From the NCBI RefSeq assembly GCF_014641455.1, contig NZ_BMHT01000002.1, forward strand, positions 456,605 through 520,604: 64,000 nucleotides of DNA, given 5' to 3'. Below the pieces are notes generated by a model, which saw nothing but the letters and a program-made list of their open reading frames with translations, did no database searches and was not told the DNA's origin. The translations under genes were made by a program, and so were the position numbers. The DNA comes from Hymenobacter cavernae (lineage in GTDB: Bacteria > Bacteroidota > Bacteroidia > Cytophagales > Hymenobacteraceae). Positions 52,897-62,251 of this stretch are shown here, piece after piece (position 1 is the first letter of the stretch; each line of letters begins with the position of its first letter).

Positions 52897-55800
52897 ATGA
52901 TTAAATTTTTACGGCTGCTCAGTTTCTTGTTGATACTGATACCAGTGAGTGTTTGGGCAGAAGGCTCTAAGCAGCTCACACCAAACCGCAACCCAGGCGC
53001 GGCTTTGACTGACCCGGCTAACACACGTGCCGGCTACTTAGAGCATGACGCTAACCTGGTAGGTGCGGCTTATGGGAACGTTTCAAAGGGCTTTTTGAAG
53101 CCCTCTGGCTATACCAACAACGGCAAGTTTACCTATTCCGATGATCAACGCATGTACGTGTTGCTCAAGCCCGGCGAGACGGTATACTACGGAGTGCATC
53201 GTATTCCGCATGCTCTCAACAACGTAACTAATGGAGCAGTAAACCAGCATAACCTGATTATCAGCGCGCGCTGGAGTGCCGATGGTAAAGGAATAGGTAC
53301 TGTTGGCCGCGTGTCAAAAATCTACCGCGACTCATCTACAGCCAATACGACTGCTGCCCTGCGCGGATCGGCCTTTCTAACCCCGCAAGCCGGCGTAATT
53401 GCCGATACTGTCCAGAACCGCGTAGGTCCCAAAGTAGGCGGACTACCAGCTAACGGTTACACGCCGCTTGCGTATACTAACAGCACAGGTGCCACACAGT
53501 ATGTATGGTTTGAATTTGTGCAGGAGGGGGAGTTTACAGCAACAGGCACCTATAATACTGCCTTTACTGAATCGCAGCGCTTCTCCACGTACGACTTCTG
53601 GGATTTCACGGTCAAGGATAATGCGGGCGTGGAAAAGCCCGGCCGCCTGTTCAGCAAGCAGTGGGCTTTTTCATCCGGTGGCGGATCGAACGTTTTCTCT
53701 GCTGCTTTCAACATGTACCCGCTTATTCCGAGCCCTCTCAATGTAGGTCGGTACTTTGTAAAGAAGTTTGAGTTGGCGGGCCTTGCCCCTCAAAACCTTT
53801 TCCGTTTCGTGTCGAACAGCAAGGGTTCTACGGCTAGTGCCACCGACTTTACCATGTCGCGCAAGAGCCAGACGACGGAGCTTGACTACCCAGAGTACTT
53901 CAACTTCGTAAATGACCCCGATCCAACAGTCTGGCCGAGTGCTGATGATCCTGACCTGAAGGTGGTCTCTACCGCGTCGTACTGCAAAGGCACCGGTGGC
54001 GTGATGGATTTTTTTGTTAGCTCAGCGCTTGGCGGTAACATCAACATTGTTATTGACCTGAACGGCACAGTCGGTTACCAGGCTGGCACTCGCGATGTGC
54101 TCATCTCTCAGACAATTCCTGTGGGAAATTCCCGTATTCAGTGGAATGGTCTTGATGGTCTGAACGCCGTTGTCAGCTCGGGTACGAAGGTTACGCTTAC
54201 CTTCAAAAACAGTATCTCTCCAATTGCACCCGTAAACTTTCCACTCTACGATGCCGAGAACAACGTAGGGGGTTTCCGGATTCAGAACGTGCGACCAGGC
54301 CGGCAAGGCTTCGACGTGTTGTACTGGGATGATTCTAACCTGAGTACTACATTGTTTCCTGACGCTGCTGCTACTCCACGGGTTCAGGCTGCGGGTGTGT
54401 CTTCTATCAATGGTGTTCACTCTTGGGGGGGAGCCACTGGTACTACTAACGCTGGTGACAACTATCTGGTAAATACCTACACCTACGGCAACACGGAGCA
54501 GCAGACCCGCGACTTCACGTTCACGTACGTGTGTGACCCGGATGGCGACGGCATAAACGATAACCTGGACATCGACCAGGACAACGACGGCATCACGAAC
54601 ACAGCGGAAAGCGGCGGTATCGATCCGACTACTATTACGGTCACCGGCGTGCCTCGCTACCTGGATCCTTACGAAGCCAACTTCGTGGACATCAACGGCG
54701 ACGGGGTGAACGATGTGTACGACTTGGATCTGGACGGACGTCCAAACTTCCTGGATGTTGACGCTGATGGAGATGGCATTCCGGATGCCATTGAGGCTAA
54801 CGGCGGCACAGCCCCTACGGGCTACGTAGCTACTACTAACCGGATCGGCGGCACTATAGGCGCCAATGGTATGCCTGATGCAGCCGAAACTGCGGCTGAG
54901 AGCGGTGTTACGAAGCTGCCGCTCACGAATACTGACAACGTTGGTCGTCCTGACTTTTTGGATATCGATTCCGATGACGATGGCATCGTGGATAACATCG
55001 AAGCGCAGGCTAGTGCGGAATACCAGGCACCATCGGGCATCGATACCGACTACGACGGCATGGATAACACCTATGACCCGACGCCTGGCGGCACCGTAGC
55101 AGCGGGTACGGCCGTACTTATCACCAATACGGATGGCGCTGACCTACCCGACTATCGTGACCTGAACTCGGATAATGACTCGCGCACTGATGCAGTAGAA
55201 GGCTGGGACACAACCAACGATGGTGTAGCCAGCACCGTAGCAAACGGCGTCGATGCTGATGGCGACGGTCTGGATGATGCTTTCGATAACAACACCACGC
55301 TTACTAACCCTACGAACGGGCAGACGCCAACGTCGTTTCCAAACCTAGGTACTCCTGGCACAACTGAACGCGACTGGCGCGAAACCTTTACGCCCGCCAG
55401 CGTTGCTACTATCACGATCAGCGGCCGCGTTTTCGATGACGTAAACTACGGCGGTGGTGCAGGGCGTAACTACACAGCAGCAGCGACGGCGGCGAGCAGC
55501 TTTACGTTGGGGCGTGCTAATGCGGTAGTAGAGCTGTACGATGCCAATGGCGCGTTTGTCGCTACTACCATTACCCCGGCAGGAGGCGTATACACTTTCA
55601 ACCTGGCTAACCAACCCGCTGGCAGCTATACAGTACGCGTTGTGAATAGATCCGTGACCAGTGCACGAACTGCTACTGGTATCACAGGAACCACCACGTC
55701 AGTTTTGCTGCCTGTGCAGACCTATGCGAACGGAGCCATTAATAAAGTGGGCGGCGAGGTGCCTAGCAAGACAGATGCGCCGGCCAACACGGGTACCCAA

Positions 55801-58005
55801 ACGCTAGCGGATATCATCAACGGTACCACCACGACTGCCCAGTCCATCACAGGCATTACAATCCCTTCTACTTCTACGACAACAGCTACGGTAACCGGGG
55901 TTGACTTCGGCTTTAACTTCGACGTTATTAGCAGTACCAACTCTTCGGGGCAAGGCTCGCTGGCGCAATTCATTACAAACTCGAACGCTTTGTCGAACAC
56001 AAACCTGAATCAGACAGGCCTGGCTACCCCTGGCGTCGAGACGTCTATCTTCATGATTGGCGATGGTAAGAGCACCAGCACGCCTCCTCCTGGCTTGCGG
56101 AGTGGCATAAGTGGCGGCGTCGATCCAAACACGGGTATCGCAACAATTAAGCTGACGACGGCCCTGCCAAACATCGTAGACGCAAGGACAAACCTAGATG
56201 GCTCCCGCCAAACTGCCTTAACGGGTAGCACGCCCACGTCGAGCAGCGATTCCTCAACTGACCCGGAGGTTGTAGTTGACTTTAACAGCTTGAAGGGCTT
56301 GTTTGTGACGGGTGCTAACACGCGTATTGCTTCTATTGGGCTAAATAATGCTGCTGGCACAGTTGCTACTGCTGCTACTGGTGCTATCTTCTCGGATGGC
56401 GCTGCTGTGACCTTTAGCAGTGCTACCACAGCCGGCTCCGTACTCACGGATGTAACGGCGCTGAACAGTGCCAGCGCCGGAGTGCGGATACAAGGCAGCA
56501 CTACTACAGCAGCTGGAAGTGCTACCGTCGCAACGAATATCACTATCACGAATAACGTGTTCAATAATGGCACTGCTTACACTGTAAGTGGCAGTGTGCG
56601 CGATGGAGATGGTATCAACCTGGTTGGCGTATCTGGCAATACCATTACTGGTAATGTTATCAACAACAACAAAGGTTTCGGAATTTACCTAGCAACTACT
56701 GCCAACACGAATAACAACATCTCGAACAACATCATCCGCGGCAACGGCTCTGGTAGCAGCACCGATGACGCAGGTATTGCCATTGCCTTTGGTACGAACA
56801 ACCTGATCAGCAAGAACATTATATCGGGAAGTACTGGAGATGCGATTGTGGCCTTCCAGAGTACTGCTACGAGCACTTCCGGCAACCGCTTCACGCAAAA
56901 CCAGACGACCAGCAACGGTAAGCTAGGTATCAACTTGACTAATACAACGGTAGCGGTTGCTCCTGACGGTGTTACGACAAACGTGGATAGTGGCACGGCC
57001 ACTGGTCCGAACGGCCGCCTCAACTTCCCGGTGTTCACCCAGGCCACCATCAACGGCGGCGTGCTGCGCGTAACCGGCTACTCGCCGCCCGGCGCTCTGA
57101 TCGAGATTTTCCTGGCCGATAATGACCCTACTAAGTTCGGGGAAGGCAGAACGTACCTGACCAGCGCAACGGAAGGTTCGTCGGCTGACCTAGATTCGAA
57201 ATGGGGACCTTATTCGGGCAACATGTCGGCCAACGGCATTGCCGCCTCGGCCGTCAGCTCGGGCTCGGAGACGAATGCCAGCCGCTTCATGTTCAGCCTG
57301 CCGCTCACGTCCGATCAGCTGTCGCTCCTGCAAACGGGTGGCGCGCAGATTACGGCTACTGCTACTGCCCTGAGTACCACACTCGTGAATGGAGTGGCTG
57401 TAGGCAATACGTCGGAATTCTCGGCCAACGCCTTCCTCGTGACAACGCCGCTGCCCGTGGAGCTAACTAGCTTCCTCGTGCAGGCTAAAGTCAACGATGC
57501 CGTGCTAAGCTGGACGACCGCTTCGGAGAAAAACAACGACCACTTCGCCGTGGAGCGCTCCGCAGATGGTAAAAACTTCGTGCAGGTAGGCAAGGTGCAG
57601 GGCCATGGCACGAGCACGGCCGTCCACAGCTACCGCTTCGTAGAGGCTAGCGCTGCCCGCCACGGTCAGCTCCTCTACTACCGTCTGCGTCAGGTAGATG
57701 CTGATGGGGCCGAAAGCTTCTCGCCGGTGAGCACCGTGAGCTTCGCGGCGGCAGCTGCCGCAACGGAAGTAGGAGTGTACCCGAACCCCGCTACGACGGA
57801 AACAACCCTGGACCTGACAATGCTGCCTGCCGGTACGTACTCGGTGAGCGTGACGGACCTGACCGGCCGCTCGTATTCGGTGCAGCAGCTAATAGGTGGT
57901 CAGAGTCACCTCCTCGACCTGCGGGGTGTTTCGGCCGGTGCCTACCTGCTCGTCATTCGGGGTGAGAACACCCTGCTAACTCAGCGCCTGCTGAAGCAGA
58001 ATTAA
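52897..58005 (+). CDS. Giant T9SS-exported surface protein with calcium-repeat and beta-helix regions
   Basis: 1702 residues. Signal peptide (MIKFLRLLSFLLILIPVSVW). Residues about 545-800 hold thrombospondin type 3-like calcium loops (DPDGDGINDNLDIDQDNDG; DADGDGIPDAIEANGG; DSDDDGIVDNIEAQ). Around 838-950 lies an SdrD/CnaB-like beta domain (ITISGRVFDDVNYGGGAGRN). About 1215-1345 reads as a right-handed beta helix (NTITGNVINNNKGFGIYLAT; NNISNNIIRGNGSGSS). A common pre-sorting module (LPVELTSFLVQAKVNDAVLS) starts near 1519 and the T9SS type A signal (VGVYPNPATTETTLDL ... LLKQN) covers 1625-1702. Probable surface adhesin or matrix protein; function is inferred. More Thr/Ser/Asn-rich and less GC-biased than neighbours. 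Confidence 0.88.
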   Translation: MIKFLRLLSFLLILIPVSVWAEGSKQLTPNRNPGAALTDPANTRAGYLEHDANLVGAAYGNVSKGFLKPSGYTNNGKFTYSDDQRMYVLLKPGETVYYGVHRIPHALNNVTNGAVNQHNLIISARWSADGKGIGTVGRVSKIYRDSSTANTTAALRGSAFLTPQAGVIADTVQNRVGPKVGGLPANGYTPLAYTNSTGATQYVWFEFVQEGEFTATGTYNTAFTESQRFSTYDFWDFTVKDNAGVEKPGRLFSKQWAFSSGGGSNVFSAAFNMYPLIPSPLNVGRYFVKKFELAGLAPQNLFRFVSNSKGSTASATDFTMSRKSQTTELDYPEYFNFVNDPDPTVWPSADDPDLKVVSTASYCKGTGGVMDFFVSSALGGNINIVIDLNGTVGYQAGTRDVLISQTIPVGNSRIQWNGLDGLNAVVSSGTKVTLTFKNSISPIAPVNFPLYDAENNVGGFRIQNVRPGRQGFDVLYWDDSNLSTTLFPDAAATPRVQAAGVSSINGVHSWGGATGTTNAGDNYLVNTYTYGNTEQQTRDFTFTYVCDPDGDGINDNLDIDQDNDGITNTAESGGIDPTTITVTGVPRYLDPYEANFVDINGDGVNDVYDLDLDGRPNFLDVDADGDGIPDAIEANGGTAPTGYVATTNRIGGTIGANGMPDAAETAAESGVTKLPLTNTDNVGRPDFLDIDSDDDGIVDNIEAQASAEYQAPSGIDTDYDGMDNTYDPTPGGTVAAGTAVLITNTDGADLPDYRDLNSDNDSRTDAVEGWDTTNDGVASTVANGVDADGDGLDDAFDNNTTLTNPTNGQTPTSFPNLGTPGTTERDWRETFTPASVATITISGRVFDDVNYGGGAGRNYTAAATAASSFTLGRANAVVELYDANGAFVATTITPAGGVYTFNLANQPAGSYTVRVVNRSVTSARTATGITGTTTSVLLPVQTYANGAINKVGGEVPSKTDAPANTGTQTLADIINGTTTTAQSITGITIPSTSTTTATVTGVDFGFNFDVISSTNSSGQGSLAQFITNSNALSNTNLNQTGLATPGVETSIFMIGDGKSTSTPPPGLRSGISGGVDPNTGIATIKLTTALPNIVDARTNLDGSRQTALTGSTPTSSSDSSTDPEVVVDFNSLKGLFVTGANTRIASIGLNNAAGTVATAATGAIFSDGAAVTFSSATTAGSVLTDVTALNSASAGVRIQGSTTTAAGSATVATNITITNNVFNNGTAYTVSGSVRDGDGINLVGVSGNTITGNVINNNKGFGIYLATTANTNNNISNNIIRGNGSGSSTDDAGIAIAFGTNNLISKNIISGSTGDAIVAFQSTATSTSGNRFTQNQTTSNGKLGINLTNTTVAVAPDGVTTNVDSGTATGPNGRLNFPVFTQATINGGVLRVTGYSPPGALIEIFLADNDPTKFGEGRTYLTSATEGSSADLDSKWGPYSGNMSANGIAASAVSSGSETNASRFMFSLPLTSDQLSLLQTGGAQITATATALSTTLVNGVAVGNTSEFSANAFLVTTPLPVELTSFLVQAKVNDAVLSWTTASEKNNDHFAVERSADGKNFVQVGKVQGHGTSTAVHSYRFVEASAARHGQLLYYRLRQVDADGAESFSPVSTVSFAAAAAATEVGVYPNPATTETTLDLTMLPAGTYSVSVTDLTGRSYSVQQLIGGQSHLLDLRGVSAGAYLLVIRGENTLLTQRLLKQN

Positions 58006-58030
58006 GCACCACATTTCGCGCAACTATCTT

Positions 58031-58060
58031 AAAAGTCCCGCCCGATGGCGGGACTTTTTT
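58031..58060 (+). terminator. Rho-independent terminator of the surface protein gene
   Basis: AAAAGTCCCGCC pairs with GGCGGGACTTTT around CGAT, ending in a T-run, 25 bases after the stop codon at 58005. Confidence 0.92.
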
Positions 58061-58208
58061 GTTTGGAACGAGTTGCAAACCTAGGTATGTGGCCCGCAGC
58101 TAGCTCCTCCTTCCGAACCCGCAGCCTGATTTGTCGTTGTAGATGGCCGAATCTATTTGCGTTATGGCTACTTCTTCTGCTCCCGTTCGCCGGAAAAAAC
58201 CTTCTTCA

Positions 58209-59132
58209 ATGCCCACCACCGACTACGATGTCGTGATTGTGGGGGGCGGCTGCGCGGGGCTGAGCGCGGCTTTGGTGCTGGGCCGGTGCCGTCGGCGCGT
58301 GCTCGTCTGCGACGGCGGTCCTCCGCGCAATGCGCCCTCGCCAGGCGTACATGCCTTTCTGAGCCGGGACGGGATTCTGCCGCAGGAACTGCTGCGCATC
58401 GGGCGCAAACAGCTGGAGCCGTATCCGGCCGTCGTGATCCGGCCGGGGCGCGTGCTGACGATAGCGGCCGAAGACCACCATTTTACCCTTACTGCCGATA
58501 GCGAATCGGGCCGACCGGCTACCATCACCACGCGTAAGGTGCTGCTAGCCACGGGCGTCGACGACGAACTGCCGCCCATTGACGGGATGCGCGAGCTGTG
58601 GGGCCGGGGCGTGCTGCACTGCCCGTATTGCCACGGCTGGGAAGTGCAGGATCAGGCCTTAGCTGTATATGGCCGCGGCAAAACCGTGGCCGGTTTGGCG
58701 TTGCTGGTAAGCCGGTGGTCGCGCGATGTGGTGGTGTGCACCGATGGCCCCGGCGGTCTTTCCGAAAATGCCCGCCAGCGGCTGCGTGCTCAGAATATCG
58801 GGATTCGGGAAGAGCCCATTGCGCGCTTGCAAGGCAATAAGCGGGGCGACCTGAAGTGCATCGTCTTTGCAAATGGGGAAGAGCTGGAGCGACAAGCCAT
58901 ATTCGTGCACCCAAATCAGCACCAGCGCGGCACGCTCGCCGAGCAGCTAGGTTGCCGCATGACCAGCAAGGGCGCTATCTGGGTGGATAAATACGTGCAA
59001 ACCTCCGTGCGCGGCGTGTACGCAGCCGGCGACATGACGCCCGGTTCGCAACAAGCCGTGATTGCCGCCGCCGAAGGAGCCCAGGCCGGTATCTTCCTGA
59101 ATGAGCGCCTGACCAAAGAAGAGTGCTTCTAA
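58209..59132 (+). CDS. NAD(P)/FAD-dependent oxidoreductase (thioredoxin-reductase-like)
   Basis: 307 residues from the ATG at 58209; ATGs at 58143 and 58164 would add 22 or 15 residues of no clear homology. FAD-binding VVIVGGGCAGLSAALVLGR at the start, LLATGVDDELPPIDG, and the redox pair CPYCHG, the CxxC of thioredoxin reductases. The NAD(P) loop VYGRGKTVAGLALLVS departs from the strict GxGxxA. AAGDMTPGSQQAVIAAAEGA is the late FAD motif. The partner protein is unknown; not adjacent to a thioredoxin gene. Confidence 0.88.
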   Translation: MPTTDYDVVIVGGGCAGLSAALVLGRCRRRVLVCDGGPPRNAPSPGVHAFLSRDGILPQELLRIGRKQLEPYPAVVIRPGRVLTIAAEDHHFTLTADSESGRPATITTRKVLLATGVDDELPPIDGMRELWGRGVLHCPYCHGWEVQDQALAVYGRGKTVAGLALLVSRWSRDVVVCTDGPGGLSENARQRLRAQNIGIREEPIARLQGNKRGDLKCIVFANGEELERQAIFVHPNQHQRGTLAEQLGCRMTSKGAIWVDKYVQTSVRGVYAAGDMTPGSQQAVIAAAEGAQAGIFLNERLTKEECF

Positions 59133-59180
59133 GCCGGTCAGCGGGAGAAATCTGGCGTTCGCCACCAGAACGTCATTAAC

Positions 59181-59296
59181 AGAACGTCATTCCGAGCTTT
59201 GCGAGGAATCTCGCGTGGCGTCGTTGTGGTGGTAAACCTTGACGGTTGAATTAGCATTGCACGCGAGATTCCTCCTATCGTCGGAATGACGTTCCT
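59181..59296. repeat. REP-like hairpin, copy B
   Basis: Left arm 59181-59217 (AGAACGTCATTCCGAG..., ending GAATCTCGCGTG) pairs with 59260-59296 except for a central mismatch block. Same family as copy A and copy C; the 59301-59312 stretch repeats the arm end. The left arm resembles the widespread GTCATTCCGAG...GAATCTC palindromes found in many bacteria. Confidence 0.8.
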
Positions 59297-59334
59297 GGTC
59301 GGAATGACGTTCTGGTAGTAAGGACAGTAGGAAA

Positions 59335-59356
59335 GAAGCCCACTTGGGCTTCTTTT
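59335..59356 (+). terminator. Short terminator hairpin
   Basis: GAAGCCC (59335-59341) pairs with GGGCTTC (59346-59352) and five T residues follow. It may end the oxidoreductase transcript about 200 bases after its stop. Confidence 0.65.
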
Positions 59357-59556
59357 TGCTTTCTGACCCTCAGCAGCTACTGTCTGACCTAGGTTCAGGC
59401 AGCAGCTTCGCAACGAATGATAAGAAGACTATCAGTTGATTAGCGAAAACTCTGCGGGCGGCTATTCGTCTAATAGCTAGTTTTTCCGGCGGTCGAATGC
59501 GTATCTTTCAAAGCTGGGAACTATGCTCGTTGCGCGTGGGCTTGTCTGCTTGACTT

Positions 59557-62064
59557 ATGAGAAGTGTTTCCTTCCTGCTTTTACTGTTGCTGCTCGTGGC
59601 CGGCATCTCGCCGGCCTGGGCTCAGCGCATCGTGCTGAGCGGGCAGGTAACGGAAGCTACGACCGGACAGCCGGTGCCATTTGCGTCGCTGTTTCTGCCC
59701 GGCACCTCGGCGGGCGTGACGGCCGACGCGGAAGGCCGCTACGAATTGGCCACCACCGAGCGCGCCGATTCGCTGGCGGCTTCGGCCATGGGCTTCAAGG
59801 TGCAGAAGAAGCGCATTACCACTGATTTTCAGCAAACCATCAACTTCGCCCTGCCCAATAGCGGCGTGACCCTGGGGGAAGTGACGGTGCGGCCCACCGA
59901 AAACCCAGCCTACGAGATTCTGCGCCGGGTGCAGTCGCACCGGCCCCAAAACGATAAGCGCTACCTGGAGGCGTTTGCCTTCGACAGCTACAACCGCGTG
60001 GAAGTAGCAGTGAACAACCTGCCCGAGCGCGTAACCCAGCGTCGCCTGCTGCGCCAGATGACAGCCGTGGCCGATAGCCTAGGTCAGCCCCGCGACGCGA
60101 ACGGCAAACCCATCATGCCGATTTTTGCCTCTGAGGTGCTTTCTCGCTACTACGTGCGGCGCGAGCCCAGGCGCAAGCGCGAGGAAATCCGACACACCCA
60201 GCTGCGGGGCATGGCACCACGCGACGGCTCGGTGCTGTCGCAGATCCTAGGTTCGTCGTTTCAGGACTGGGACTTTTACCCGAACTGGCAGCAGTTGCTA
60301 GGCAAAGATTTTATCTCGCCCATTGCCGACGGTTGGAAGTTTACCTACGAATACGAGCTACAGGATTCCGTCTATCTGGGCAAAGACTGGTGCTACAAGC
60401 TGGGCGTAACGCCGCGCCGGCCACATGACCTAGCTTTCACGGGCACCATCTGGATTACGGCCGAAACTTACGCCTTGCGCCGTGTTGATCTGACGGTGAG
60501 CCCCGAGGCTAACCTTAACTTTGTGAGCCAGATACAGGTGTATCAGGATCTGGCGCCCACGGTGGCGGGTCCGTGGCTGCCGACTCGCACGCGCGTGTTC
60601 ATTGGGCTGAAGCCCGGCGGCAAGCAGCTGGCCGGCATCACGGCCAAGTTCACGACGGTAAACCAGAACTTCGAGGTAAACCATCCGCAGCCGCTGGCGT
60701 TCTACGACCGGCCGGTGGAGACGGCACCCGACGCGTATGACGCGCCGAAAAGCTTCTGGGAAAACAACCGGCCCGACTCGTTGTCGGTGGAGGATGCGCG
60801 CACGCTGGCCGTGCTCGATTCGGTGCAGAAGCTGCCGGCCGTGCACTCGGTGATGGAGTTGGCCGATGTGTTTGTGAACGGCTACAAGCGCGTGGGCTTG
60901 TTCGACCTAGGTCCGGTGCTGAGCACGTACGGCTTCAACAATATCGAGGGAAGCCGCTTCCGCTTTGGCTTTCGCACCACCCCTGAGCTAAGCCGCAACT
61001 GGCTCGTGCGCGCCTACGGTGCCTACGGCACCCGCGACCAGCGCTTCAAGTACGGCGTCCGGGTCAGCCGCATCCTGAACCGCGACAACTGGACGGTGAT
61101 GACGGCCGAGCGCCGCCACGACCTCGACCAAGTGGCGCTGCTCGACAACGACTACGGACTGGAAAACCCGTTATTTGAAGCCGCCGCTCGCCTGGGCAAC
61201 ATCAGCAGCAGTCGCCCATTGATGCGTAATCTGAACACAGTCAGTCTGCAAAGCGACTTGTTTCGGGGCTTCACGCAGAAAGTGACTTTGCGGCAGCAGA
61301 ACTTCGATCCGCTGTATCCTTTTGCCTACTACACTGACGACCGGACGCCTGGCGCGCCCGTTGCCGATCAGTTTTCCCTGTCGGAGCTTGTCCTGGAATC
61401 GCGCTACGCCCGCGACGAAGTGCTGGTGCAGAGCCAGAACCGCCGCTACGCAATGGGCCTGATGAAGTGGCCCGTGTTTACGCTGCGCTACACCCTAGGT
61501 CTGGATAACTTCCTGAGCAGCGACTTCAAGTACCACAAGCTCACCTTTCAGGTTAGCCAAAGCGTGCGCCTGGGCCAGCTTGGCCGCACCGACTACATCC
61601 TCGACGCGGGCTACATCCCGAGCACCGTGCCGTATCCCATCCTGAAATCCCACCTCGGCAACCAGTCGCCGTTCTACAACGTGGGTGCCTTCAACCTGAT
61701 GCGCTACTTCGAGTTTGTGAGCGACCGGTACGTGTCTTTTCAGTTCGAAAACCACTTCGAAGGCTTCCTGGTGAACAGCATTCCAGCACTTAAGCAGCTG
61801 AACTGGCGTCTGGTAGCAACCGGCAATATTCTCTACGGTGGCGTAAGTCAAGCGAATCGCACCATCACGCCGCCCGTCAGCCTGGGGGGCGAGCCGCTGC
61901 CTACCTTTCAGTCACTGGGCCACTTGCCTTATGCCGAAGTCGGCTACGGCGTGGAAAACATCTTCAAGATAGCCCGCGTAGATTTCCTGCACCGCCTCAC
62001 CTACCGCAACTCGCCTGGTGCCAAGGATTTTGGGGTGAAAGTGAGCTTTCAGTTTAAGCTGTAA
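59557..62064 (+). CDS. DUF5686 family outer-membrane protein with carboxypeptidase-like domain
   Basis: 835 residues. Signal peptide (LLLLLLVAGISPAWAQ). Residues about 25-110 form the carboxypeptidase-D-like regulatory fold common in Bacteroidota surface proteins (IVLSGQVTEATTGQPVPFAS; ADAEGRYELATTE). The rest is DUF5686: long beta-rich part ending in KDFGVKVSFQFKL, an outer-membrane barrel terminus. Role unknown; the regulatory-like domain suggests protein interaction. Stands alone between two REP-like regions. Confidence 0.9.
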   Translation: MRSVSFLLLLLLLVAGISPAWAQRIVLSGQVTEATTGQPVPFASLFLPGTSAGVTADAEGRYELATTERADSLAASAMGFKVQKKRITTDFQQTINFALPNSGVTLGEVTVRPTENPAYEILRRVQSHRPQNDKRYLEAFAFDSYNRVEVAVNNLPERVTQRRLLRQMTAVADSLGQPRDANGKPIMPIFASEVLSRYYVRREPRRKREEIRHTQLRGMAPRDGSVLSQILGSSFQDWDFYPNWQQLLGKDFISPIADGWKFTYEYELQDSVYLGKDWCYKLGVTPRRPHDLAFTGTIWITAETYALRRVDLTVSPEANLNFVSQIQVYQDLAPTVAGPWLPTRTRVFIGLKPGGKQLAGITAKFTTVNQNFEVNHPQPLAFYDRPVETAPDAYDAPKSFWENNRPDSLSVEDARTLAVLDSVQKLPAVHSVMELADVFVNGYKRVGLFDLGPVLSTYGFNNIEGSRFRFGFRTTPELSRNWLVRAYGAYGTRDQRFKYGVRVSRILNRDNWTVMTAERRHDLDQVALLDNDYGLENPLFEAAARLGNISSSRPLMRNLNTVSLQSDLFRGFTQKVTLRQQNFDPLYPFAYYTDDRTPGAPVADQFSLSELVLESRYARDEVLVQSQNRRYAMGLMKWPVFTLRYTLGLDNFLSSDFKYHKLTFQVSQSVRLGQLGRTDYILDAGYIPSTVPYPILKSHLGNQSPFYNVGAFNLMRYFEFVSDRYVSFQFENHFEGFLVNSIPALKQLNWRLVATGNILYGGVSQANRTITPPVSLGGEPLPTFQSLGHLPYAEVGYGVENIFKIARVDFLHRLTYRNSPGAKDFGVKVSFQFKL

Positions 62065-62072
62065 AAAAGGAA

Positions 62073-62237
62073 GGAGCTGGAAGCTAGAAGTGAGGAGAGA
62101 ACGTCATGTCGACCAACGGGAGACATCTCGCGTGCTGAGGTTGTAGTAGTAAACCCTAACGATTGGATTACCATTGCACGCGAGATTCCTCCTGCCGTCG
62201 GAATGACGTTCTCTCCTCACTTCTAGCTTCCAGCTCC
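62073..62237. repeat. Composite inverted repeat: word-type outer arms with REP-like copy C inside
   Basis: Outer arms 62073-62107 and 62203-62237 are exact complements of 35 bases; the word is GGAGCTGGAAGCTAGAAGTG and more. Inside, 62101-62135 matches the left arm of REP copy A (GTCGACCAACGGGAGACATC...), while 62176-62209 matches the right arm of copy B (GAGATTCCTCC...GTCGGAATGACG). The two layers share AACGTCAT. Confidence 0.85.
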
Positions 62238-62251
62238 TAGCTCCTCAACCT

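Larger units (their letters stand above)
59133..59556. other. Intergenic region with REP-like copy B, terminator and promoter
   Basis: 424 bases. It holds an imperfect REP-like hairpin (59181-59296) with an extra repeat of GGAATGACGTTC just after it (59301-59312), a small terminator (59335-59356), CCTAGG at 59388 and TATCTTTC at 59502-59509 as a weak -7 box for the DUF5686 gene. No coding region seen. Confidence 0.65.
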
